From assembly GCA_037783415.1 (NCBI GenBank), contig JAZGTN010000119.1:310001-374000 (forward strand): a stretch of DNA of 64,000 nucleotides, given 5' to 3'. Shown in pieces: positions 10,793 to 21,508 of this stretch. Below the pieces are notes generated by a model. It did not search any database, was not told the DNA's origin, and was given only the letters and a program-made list of their open reading frames with translations. This DNA comes from Leptasterias polaris (lineage: Eukaryota > Echinodermata > Asteroidea > Forcipulatida > Asteriidae). Both the position numbers and the translations under genes were made by a program. The stretch's first letter is position 1. Every line of letters starts with the position of its first letter.

Positions 10793-11699
10793 CTACTTTT
10801 TGTAATTTGGCCCTGATTACATGTACACCCAGAGTGTTCCAATACAAAACTAGTAAACACAGGAGCCAATTAAGTTGTTTTTTATTATTATTATTATTTG
10901 TTTTTAAATGTTTTGGGTGGAGTAAGTGTTCCGAGTGGACCTGCATCCCCACCCTCTGGTTATGCCACTTTTGTCACTTAAACTAGGTCAAAAATTATCG
11001 GGGGAAAAAATCAACATTTATAAATCAACATATATTGAATAGGGGCAGCTTATGTTTTTTTATCTGTAAAAAACAATAGTTTGTGTTTAAAATGTTATTT
11101 ATGTTTCACAAGATAATATATTCACAGCACCTCATCATCTCATAATGCACTGTTTACAACTGTAAGGCACTGAACATGTTTGGTAATTATCAAAGACCAG
11201 TATTGTCACTTAACATTATTTTTGAAGTTTCACATGTTTAATTTTATGTTTCAAGTTCAAAAAAGTTATTTGTTTTCGTATAAATGTAAATAAAGGCAAA
11301 AGGTCTACAGTACAAGTTCATATTTTTGTAGTTTCGTATTGTAGTAAGAAATAAAAGCTAACAGACAACTATTTTGAATCAGCACTCTCGCACGAGTCAA
11401 CAATTGCTTATCTGTACGTAATTGGATTTATATTTGGTATGCCATCGGGAAGTGAGAAAATGAAATGGAGTTAAAGGGATTTCGAAGGTTTACGTTTGGT
11501 AATCACTCTTAAAATTAATAATAACCTTTACATTTATGTCAATGCTGCCATAACTCACAAGTTTAGTACAAAAGGTTACATAGTTAAACCATGAGGGAGT
11601 AAGTTCTTATTCCTCCATGATTAAACTCATAGTACATGAACATCAATATTTTACAAATTGATATGATAGTGAACAGAAATCAAAAGGCAACATCTAGGT
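10793..11699. other. Spacer without recognisable gene
   Basis: AT-rich sequence with a fragment of TTAA MITE family o near 11160-11215 (AAGGCACTGAACATGTTTGG, CAAAGACCAGTATTGTCACT) and another near 11480-11600. No exon-like open frame with splice sites was seen. Confidence 0.5.
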
Positions 11700-12069
11700 C
11701 CAGGATGAAGTAGCCTTTTGTCAAGGCCTTCGTGGCTTGGAGCCACGATCCCAAGCGACTGAAATGGGAGACCACGCACGCGAGTGGCAAAGCCTTTTCC
11801 AACTTGTTTGCGGTTTCTAATGTGTTTCTTTATAATCTCGATTTTTGCTACCCGAAACGGTAGCAAAAGTCCAAACCAATCAGAAGTGCATAACTCACAT
11901 TTCATACTTCATGAATAATTCATTTAAAAAACCGCAAACAAGTTGGAAAAGGCCCTCGTGGCTTCGCCACTCGGCTCACGCGCGTGGTCTCTCGTTCCAG
12001 TCGCTCCACTGTTTACAAAGCTGTCCAAGCCACGATGGCCTTGGCAAAAGGCTAGGATGAAGCGACGGC
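11700..12069. mobile_element. Inverted-repeat (fold-back) element
   Basis: Two arms of about 130-150 bases face each other around a loop at about 11860-11925. The left arm holds GCCAAGCCACGAAGGCC in reverse sense; the right arm holds CAAGCCACGATGGCCTTGGC. Both arms contain TTGGAAAAGGC and GACCACGC/GCGTGGTC blocks. No coding sequence. Confidence 0.6.
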
Positions 12070-12095
12070 TTCTGTACCCCCAGCCTACAGAGGGA

Positions 12096-13485
12096 TACAC
12101 TCCTCTAGCAGTGGTTTCCGCGCGCCACCAGTTTACCCGCTCCAACCACTGCTAAACTTCACTTCATATCCTGCGAAGCCAATCAGCACACCGCTTACAA
12201 AATCGTTAGGCTTGTTGCACGGATAGCCAATCACAGTCGGGTATCGCGCCGCGCCCCCTAGCGTCATGCATATGCATATCTGCTCTGCTAACAAGCAAGG
12301 TCTATTAGCATAATTGTGAAACCGCGGACAGTTTGGGAAGACTGTTTGTGTTTGTGCCAAATTTCATTGAAGAAAACATTGAATTTGCTAGTTGTTTTAA
12401 GCTCACAAAAATGATTAATGGCTCGTTTGTAGCTTTTTGCAAACTTCGTCGAATATGTAGTCTTGATTCAAGGTGTGTACTATTTATACACATACAAAAA
12501 CATTGCACACACTCACGTGTGCTACATACCCTGCTGGATTTAAGTCCAGGTTTCATGACAAAGCTTAATTTAGTTTAGCACAAAAGGATACATCGTGTTG
12601 AACTACATGTAAGACGGATCAGACTTGGAAAATCTTCGCTGGCGCAATATTTGTCACTGTGCATGGGCATTGTGGGGCCGCTTCATACTGCATCGCATTT
12701 ATCGAGCTCTTTTACGTATACATTGTAGCCTACCTCTTGCTCAATTTACGCGATGAATGTCATTTTGGAATTATTTACAGGAAGTAGGCCTAGTCTGCAA
12801 CGTCTGTAATGTGAAATGACATTTTAAATCAAAATCGAACTGAAATTCTTTTTCCAAATTAAGTAGGCTGGGCAGCCAGAACTTATGCCTTTTTTCATGA
12901 TTTCGAATAATTTTTTTTAATTTTTCACTCGTAAATTTAATTCCCTGTAAAATATTAACAAGTTTCGGTGGTTATCGAGTCATAAGGAGAATAAGTGGTG
13001 ACCAGTAAACGGAATTATTTCCCTATATAGGCATAGCTGATTATTATTTTCAAAAATCGAGACCTTTTTATGTTTTTTAAACTCGAACTAGAAGAAGTTT
13101 ATGTTTTTCCATCTGATTTCCCACCCGCTGAGGGAAAAGTGATGTCCGTTAAACAAATACTTACTGTGTAAAACAACACTGACAAAAACCAGGACGAAAT
13201 AATACTGAAGTCGACGCAACATACAGTAGGCAAAGCAACGTTGACGTACGTGCTTATTGCACGTACAGTGTGGACATGGGCGCAGCCATCTTTACTGTGC
13301 CAGATGAGGGTCATGTGACAGACCCAACGTCAGGTGACAGAATCTGGCCAATCATGGCAAGTGTCATCCAGGCTCGGCGTTGGGTGACGTCACACCCACG
13401 CGCTTCGCAGGATATGAAGTGAAGTTTAGCAGTGGTTGGAGCGGGTAAACTGGTGGCGCGCGGAAACCACTGCTAGAGGAGTGTA
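12096..13485. mobile_element. Non-autonomous DNA transposon with perfect 84-bp terminal inverted repeats and 9-bp target duplication
   Basis: The left end 12096-12179 (TACACTCCTCTAGCAGTGG...) is an exact inverted copy of 13402-13485. The 9-base sequence ACAGAGGGA flanks both ends (12087-12095 and 13486-13494). A 9-bp duplication with long inverted ends is the signature of Mutator-like (MULE) elements. The 1.2-kb interior has no transposase-like open frame. Perfect arms and duplication mean a recent insertion. It lies about 1.1 kb before APIP exon 1. Confidence 0.85.
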
Positions 13486-13528
13486 ACAGAGGGACAGACA
13501 AGACAGACATACTCGAAAAGAGTGGGAG

Positions 13529-13550
13529 TTGGGGGGGGGGGGGGGGGGGG
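13529..13550 (+). repeat. Poly-G run of about 22
   Basis: Uninterrupted G tract just outside the 1.39-kb element. Length may be affected by assembly. Confidence 0.9.
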
Positions 13551-13584
13551 TGGGGAAGGCAACACAAAACTTATTGGTTAGAAG

Positions 13585-13850
13585 TACATTAGCTTTCTTT
13601 AGTATAAAGCATTTTGAAAAACATTTCATTTCGAAGTAATGTGGTTATGTAAAAAGATATAAGTTTTTACGTCCCCAGATTTGAATCTGAGAAACGTTGC
13701 TGTCAGAAACGCTTCTCAGATTGTGTATACTATTACTATTGGACATTCACTCCAGATTTTCAGCGATATATTCTCAAAAACACGACCATGCACCTTTGAA
13801 ACGAAATTTCCACAAGTTTTATTGCATATATATACATTTGTGTAGGATTA
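13585..13850. mobile_element. Decayed TTAA MITE (family o, copy-3 type)
   Basis: Shares CATTTCGAAGTAATGTGG-like, CCCAGATTTGAATCTGAGAA and CAGATTTTCAGCGATAT-like blocks, in opposite orientation, with 7306-7665. The ends are not intact. Confidence 0.5.
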
Positions 13851-14118
13851 AAACAATTGAACAGTTCCAAAAACAAATTGTATAGCCTAGGTCCTAGGGC
13901 ATGGGGTAAGCTAGCTCCGCCTATTGCACCGACCATGTGGTGGGTTTGCGCCGTAGAATAATTATGATCGATCAGTCAGTTGACGACGTGGCCGGGCGGC
14001 GGGACAATCATGACTTCCCAGTCGAGTCATGAAAGGAAAATCAGAGTGACAAAAAGACAGAATGTTCAAGGTCAATTAAAACGGAAAATGATCACTCTCT
14101 CTATACCAAATGTCTGAC

Positions 14119-14247
14119 TCATGACAGCAGGTTTTGATTTCGGTCATAAGCCCACAAGGCACTAAGGATGAATGGAACAGCGCCTCCAATTCCGGATGCG
14201 ATCAGTAAGCAAGTGCTGATCTCGGATCCAATCCAAACTCTGTTCAT
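14119..14247 (-). CDS. Possible 42-residue membrane micropeptide (hypothetical)
   Basis: A minus-strand frame from ATG at 14247 to TGA at 14119 encodes MNRVWIGSEISTCLLIASGI continuing GGAVPFILSALWAYDRNQ. It has one clear hydrophobic helix of about 21 residues ending in Trp-Ala-Tyr, followed by a charged tail, as in small inner-membrane or ER proteins. It lies about 400 bases upstream of, and divergent from, APIP exon 1. The frame extends upstream without a stop for about 19 codons but offers no earlier ATG. I know no matching family. It could equally be chance; there is no splice or conservation evidence. Confidence 0.22.
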   Translation of the reverse strand: MNRVWIGSEISTCLLIASGIGGAVPFILSALWAYDRNQNLLS

Positions 14248-14643
14248 GTCTCTGAGTTTTCTCCAAATTTGTTCATGCAATTGAATGACTACAATTTTAT
14301 TTAAGAATAATAATTATTTCCATTGTGGGATAACATTAACATGTCTTTATAAATACGATTCATTTGTAGTTTTCCCAACTGTTCGGAACTGTCACAGTGT
14401 CATCCCATGTCATCCCAGCATCCTTGCTCTGGTGGTCATCATTTTGACCATTTTATCCGACTCTATCGTGACGTGTTTTATTTCGACTCTTAGTATTTGG
14501 GACTCGGCAAAACATTAATCGAATACAGTGTATTTTTGTTTTTACTGACTTGATAATTGATTTGATAACTTTGGTTGGTGCAGGGTGGTGATGGCGGGTC
14601 GTCTGTTGTAGCTGAGGTACAAAACTGGTGAAAACTTTCAACC

Positions 14644-14664
14644 ATGGATGTGCGGTACGAGAAG
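14644..14664 (+). CDS. APIP: APIP exon 1
   Basis: Seven codons, MDVRYEK, with the strong initiation context CAACCATGG and a GTAAAC donor in phase 0. The closing Lys corresponds to the Lys before EHPR in vertebrate APIP. An upstream in-frame TGA at 14629 supports this start. Because the exon is so short it is the least certain part of the model. Confidence 0.65.
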
Positions 14665-17600
14665 GTAAACATGTCTTACATTTGTGGTCACTTGTATTGC
14701 GGTCATACAAGCACATCAATGAATGAATGCTACGGAAACAATAGTGTGGAAACAATAGTGTGCAAACATGCTTGTAAAAATTGTAAAGATCAACTATAAT
14801 AATTAAACCACTATACTTAAATTAGGGGTTAGTCAATCAATCATTCAACCATTCACACTAGTCACTAATCAGTTTCACTAACATAACAATTATCATCAGT
14901 ATGATCATTCATTTTCAACTCATTGTGGTGTACAACAATCTTTCTGTACTAACTAATTAAATTATGTAACCCAATAGGGCCAATCCACTTCGTATCCTTG
15001 ATTGAATGGATCTGATGGATTCGCCCTATTTATGGTAGAAAACCTCAAGCATGTCCAATGCAATGTAATTTTGTATTATCAAAGCACAGAACCTGAGAGG
15101 TAAAACAATCACATTCAATCAAATACAATTTTTAGCGGAAAGTGTTGATTGGAATGAGCAATGTGAGCGAGTGTTGCAGCATAGTGTATTCTTATTCCTC
15201 CATGACCTTTAATTAAGAATGATTCCATGAAGAATACTGTAAATTGTCAATTGTGTAAAAGTAAAACTGTGTTCTGTTTTAGAAAAATTGTTTTAAAAAT
15301 AGATACAAACATAACAAATTGACCCCCCCCCCCTCCCCACACCACCACCACCACACCACCACACCATCAACATTCCCAATGAGATAATGATAATTGAGGG
15401 CTGGCAAGTTAAGTTAAAACCTTTGGGATCAGGTTGGGCTTAAGTGGAGTCTTTCCCAGCCTCCCACCTCTGTGGACCCCAGCAGTTCTAATCCCACCAC
15501 AGCCCAGAGAGCCTTTAGACCCAGTAACTGGGGCGCTGTACTCATTTTTTGAAATTTTGTCTTTTATCTTTCGTGCTAGTACGAAAGATAAAAGACAAAA
15601 TTTTAAAAAATGAGTACAGCGCCCCAGTTACTGGGTCTAGAGAGCCTTGCACATTTAAAAAAATGTGGATTGGGTTTAACATGCAGTCCCTCTGATTGCG
15701 TTGGTTTTTCCACGATAGGGTTTTTCTCCCACACAGTGGTGCATCTTGTCCGAGCAGTTAAGAGCACTAAACTCAAAGCTTTGGTCCAGTTTTGCTCGAT
15801 TTTTTTCAATCAGCAGAGTGAGGGTTTGAGTACCGGTCTTGACACTCCTTTAGAGCAAGACACTTAACCATTATTGCTGTGTCCTTCGGATAGGACGTAA
15901 AGCCGTAGGTCCCGTTTGTTGTATTAAGAACTATCAGTGTACGGAAAGACCCCAGAACACAATTGCTAAGAAGAGAAGGGGTTCGCCCGGGTGTGTCTGG
16001 CATCCAATGAGCTTAAATGCCTCATCAAGATACTGAACAGGCTTTGATGAGTATCATCGTAGAAAAAAATAGAAATTTAAAACTGAACATTTCCCCTTTC
16101 CTGTTCATTCTGTTATTGGTGTTCTCCGTCCCAACTTGACAATGGTCCCAACTAATAGTTGGGACCGGTCCCAACTTGAGTGTTCAAGTTGGGGCGTCCC
16201 AACTGTAGTTGGGATCGTCCATAGAACTCAACAGGATAGCCTGGAGGGGAGTGAGGTGGGGGGAGCTACCACTGCCACGATCAGCGTATGGATGGGAAGA
16301 ACGGTAAAAAAAACCCAATCTTGTCACACACTTTACACACACAACCAGCACTCCGCTGGTACCCTGTACTATATCCCAACTACAGTTGGGATGCCCCAAC
16401 TGTGTTGGGATGCCCCAACTGTAACACTCAAGTTGGGACCAGTCTCAACTATAGTTGGTGCGATTGTCAAGTTGGGGCGGAACTTGAGCCCTGTAGTGCA
16501 CTGTTATAACCTAGCTCAATCTTGAATTCATATCATACCAAGTTAAAGTCAGGATATTACTTTTTATTATTTCTGTTTGAAGGAGCATCCAAGAAATCTC
16601 ATCCCTGAGCTGTTAACCCATTTCTACCATCTTGGCTGGGTAACAGGAACTGGAGGTGGGCTTAGCATCAGAAAAGGGTAAGTCACTTAACACTACATCA
16701 AATCAACTTGAAAAACAACTTTAAAAGCCTTGTAATTCGACACGTGATGACATCATCTTGACGTCATCAAAAATGTGCGGTTTTCATATTTAGGTTCAAT
16801 TGTCTGATGAGTTTCAAGGTTCAATTCAGTTTCAATCTTGAATTATGCTGCTGAAGAGTTCCATGTAAGGAGAAGAAAAAAAACAAGACAAAAAAACAAG
16901 AGGTGTTCGTGCACATATTGCACAAACACCTAATTACCAAGTGTTTTTGTATAGGTGTAGGCCTAATTGAAATAAGCCCAATGTGATTACAAATCCACAA
17001 AACCCAGACGAAACATAAACACCATGCTCTTTTACCTTTGGTGCTTGGTTTACACAAAATAATGTTCTCAGTGTCTACTAAATGGTTTAAGTACCAATAT
17101 GACAGAGGATATTATTAACAGTGTCCATTTCAATCTATTAAGATGTAAATGGAGGGACAAGAACATTCAAAAGTACACATCATACACGTATACATATTCA
17201 TGATCTTTTGTAATAAAGTGATGCATTTTTTTCTCAACAGCAATGAAATATATATAGCGCCCTCAGGTGTTCAAAAAGAGAGAGTGCAGGTAAGTTTTAC
17301 AAGGCCTTTTAAAATTGTATTTTGATATGAGGGGAAATATTTGCTTCTCCAAAATTTAATCAACTCTTGTTTGGAAAGCCTGGGTCTTGATTTACTACCG
17401 TTATAACCGATCAAAACAAACTTTGTAAAACTACTTGTAGTCTCAAGAAAAAGTTGCAATTTAAACTGCATCCATTTCCATAAGTGACACATTTTTTCAG
17501 AGCCATGATTTCAAGTTAGGCTCTGTCCGGCTTTGGCTTCTCACACATTTTGAAAATAGCTACATTTCGGTACAAGACTTGAGGCGGAATGTCCCTAAGC

Positions 17601-20600
17601 CGAGGGCCTTATCCTACATATGCCCTTGAAAGCCCTGGTATCTAAAACAGAAACAAGGAAACTTACACCCAAGAACCATCAAATTCAAACTAATAAAGTT
17701 AGAATGAATTCAGTACTTAATTAAGTAAAGCACCTTACTTTGAACATTTAGATACCCTCAATCTACCTGTCCCAAAAGACTTGAGTATCATCTTTCTACG
17801 ACCCATTTCACAACGTGCATTGCACTAACATTATTCCCACCTATCCTGTCCGCCATTTTGGGAGTCAAAATGTGTCAAAATGTACGCAACAGAACTGACC
17901 CCCAAAATGGTGGAAATGGTAGATGGGCAGGAGGGAGGGGGTGTTTATGTTTGCTTCTTGCATTGGCTCATTATATATACGTGTAGTTGCAACTTGTAAT
18001 TTCAATTGCATTTTGTTTTTTCCCCCCTAGCCTGAAGATCTCTTTGTGACCACGATAGAAGAAGATGATATCTCTGTACCCCCTCCTCATAAGAGGTTAA
18101 AGAAAAGTCAATGCACACCTCTGTTTATGAACGCCTACACGCTGAGAAGTAAGTCTCCTGGAAGGGGGGGGGGGGGGGGTCAAGAGCGCCCTCTTGCAAC
18201 CATGAATGGAAAGCTGTTATAGCTTTGGTATGATGGGCATGTAATCAATTTGTTATTATAAGAGTGTCATGGCCGAGCGGTTTGCTTGACTGAAAAACAT
18301 AAAATAAACAAGGCAACACTGAAAAAAAAAAAAAAAAAAAAAATTGCATTATATACACCATAATCACTTCTTTACAACCAGGAGTAAATTGGTACCTGTG
18401 AGTGATTAATGACCTGTCCGCTCATTTGGTTGCCGGTGCTGCACACTCTTGAGGAGCTGAGACGATTTCAATGCTCAAGGCTTGATGAGGGGTTAGTGAC
18501 AGCGTAAGGTGCTCTGATACTTGGCATGTCAGGTTTAAAAGATCAACCCATGAAATTCTTCTCATTATCATTGTTATTATTATCCTAGATGCTGGTGCAG
18601 TTATACACTCACATTCCAAACATGCTCTGCTTGCAACATTGCTGTATCCTGGCAAGGAGTTCAGAATTACACACATGGAGATGATCAAAGGCATCCGAAA
18701 AGACAAATCAGGCGGCAACCTCAGGTAATTACTCAGAATTGTTGTTATCTATAAATATGGCAATACCACCCCCCCCCCCATTTCAACAGGTAGACAATCA
18801 CACAGATATCATAATAGACTGTGCAAGTCTCGCGCGTATCCGAACGAGAAAACACGTCAAACGAAGAACATTTTTATTTCTGAAATCAAATCTTTGTTTT
18901 AAATTATATCTCATGACAAAATCTGAACAACAAAAATAAATCATTACAATTTTATGAAATTAGTTTTAGCTTTTAAAAAAAATACGCCAAAGTGTGTTAA
19001 TTATTATTAAAAACAAATTAAAACTCTGGGACAAGGATGCTTTTTTTATGTTAACTTTTTAGAAACCCCTTACGCGGATTCGTGAAGGTCAAACGGGTTT
19101 TAAATTGACCCGTATCGCAGTTTAAAGAGGAATGCTGACGCCTCAACACCATAGACTGCAATGAAAAGGGTTCGCTTTGCAATTACAGCATCTGGCGATT
19201 ATAATCGCGCATCCAAAACAAGCTTTTACATAAGTTTTATGATCGGAGGCGAGCACAAAATTCTTAATTTTTTGCAATAACCGGAAGCTGAGGTCAAGTT
19301 TAATTCTCGGGTTTTCTTCGTTATATTGTTGAATTGGTTTTACTTTCATATTTTGTTATCACTTAGTATTACATTCCCAACAACATGTATAATTTTCTAG
19401 GTCATAAACTACGTTAAACTAAAATAATTGACGAAACAAAATCTCGCCCACGTAAAACTCCATATGGTTGGGACCACTATGGTCCCGGAAGTTCGAATGC
19501 GCGCGAGACTTGCACAGTCTATAACCTGTTGGCCATAAATATATAACCAAAAATTGGAAGTATATAAGTCATCCGACTTGAAATGACGCAGTTAACTGTA
19601 TAATGTGAAATTTTAACAGAGATGTTAATAATCTTATAATCATGCCTGGAATTACACCGAGGCCATGAAGATCATTGTTTTTGCCCCTTGCCTTGGCCTT
19701 GGTGCCCTTTCAAAAGTTCCCCATAAACTTCAAGATTTTCCAATGGAAGTGGTCTTTGCAAAATGAAAATGGCCTTGCCCTCTCAAAGATGAAATACAGG
19801 CCTGATATAATGCAACAGCCCAATGTAGCTGAAGTTGCAAAATTTATTTGAAGATTTCCTAGTGTGCTGCTCTGGATGATATTGACATGACCCTTCCTTG
19901 ACTCGTGTTTATAAACTAAGGTGTAACTTGTAAGTTGTGTTGGCCTTGTCTCACATCTGTCTTGTCTGCTTCATTTGTCCTTTTGTCCATGTTACGGTTC
20001 CTTGGTTGTATGTTTGTCTGTCCATAGGTTAGGGAACAAAAGCGTTTTGCTTAACCTTACACCTAAATGTTGTCATTGATTTGCTGATTACTATTGAATC
20101 ATTGTGTACGAAATATATATCATATCTCATGCTAATGTATTACTTGTGGAATTTCTACATAAATGTGCATTATTGTAATGAATGACAGCATTAAAATAAA
20201 TGTTACTGATGATGTTTATTTGCACTTTTCCAATCCATCTGATTGTTTTTATGTATTTTGCAAACATGTAAAAGTAAAGCAACCAGAAAGGTTACTATAA
20301 TTTCCGTTGGCAAGAAAGACAAAATAACTTCCCAGAAAAACTGCCTGTCAGACTGACAAGAATCTTCATCTACACTGGGGAGTAGTTTACACCCTCTCAC
20401 ATTGTTGAGTAGGGGACTTATACATGTCTAATGGCGCCCTTTAGGGCTGTCCATGTTTGTTCTTTATGTTTTGTTGATCCTAGGGCCATGTCACACAGGG
20501 CAATTTACAGGCAACGAACCAGTTTCAGGCAATCTCCAAGAAGAAAAAGCATTCCCATCTAATTTTCACACACTTTTCTTGAGGATCCTAAGACATTGTT

Positions 20601-21477
20601 CACAAAATACCTCTTGTGCTGCCAAAGTGTTCCTTATTCTTATTCTTATTCTTTATTTGGCCATTAAACAATTACAAACAGACAGTATGTAAAATGGATA
20701 TATAAAAACAAAAGTAAACAAAAGTAAAAACAAAGCAAGACAAACCGTAAGGGCAAAACTAAATTACAAAACAACCGTAATGTGATGGCCAGGATCAACA
20801 AAAGTATAATAAAACACTGTAGCTCGAAAGCCTGTTAATCCAGTCACATAGGGAGGCACAAACACTAAATAAAATACTCTCTTTGGAAAAATAAAAATAA
20901 TTTAGAATAAATATATATAATCTGCATACACAAAAAACAACTTAAAATAACAAAAACAAATTTGATACAAAAAGAGGTTAACCTTTACAACAAGAGCATG
21001 GCAAAAACAAACACTAGAAATAAGACAAGCAAATAAGAAAAAATAAAAAAAAATAAAAAAATAAAATAGTTAAATTAAAAATATAGATATAAAGTATTAA
21101 TAAATAAATGAATAAATAAATAAATAAGTACATGTAAAAAAGAAATAAAGCAATAAATAATGCAATAATGGATGGATAAACAAATAAATAGGATAATAAA
21201 TAAAAGAAAACAAATGGATAAAATAATAACACAAGCAACGAAAAAGTTAATCAAACAATCTCCTTTTCCAACATAAATACATGAACAATCAAATATGAGT
21301 AAAGCAATCAAAACAACCAATCAAATAATAAACAAGATAATAAATTAACTAGAAATTAGACAAACAAATAAATAATTAAATGAATATTTAATTAAAAAAT
21401 ATAGATATAAAATATAATTAAATAGATGAATAAATAAATAAGTACATGTAAAAAAAATTAAAAAATAAAAATATATA

Positions 21478-21508
<31 letters not shown>

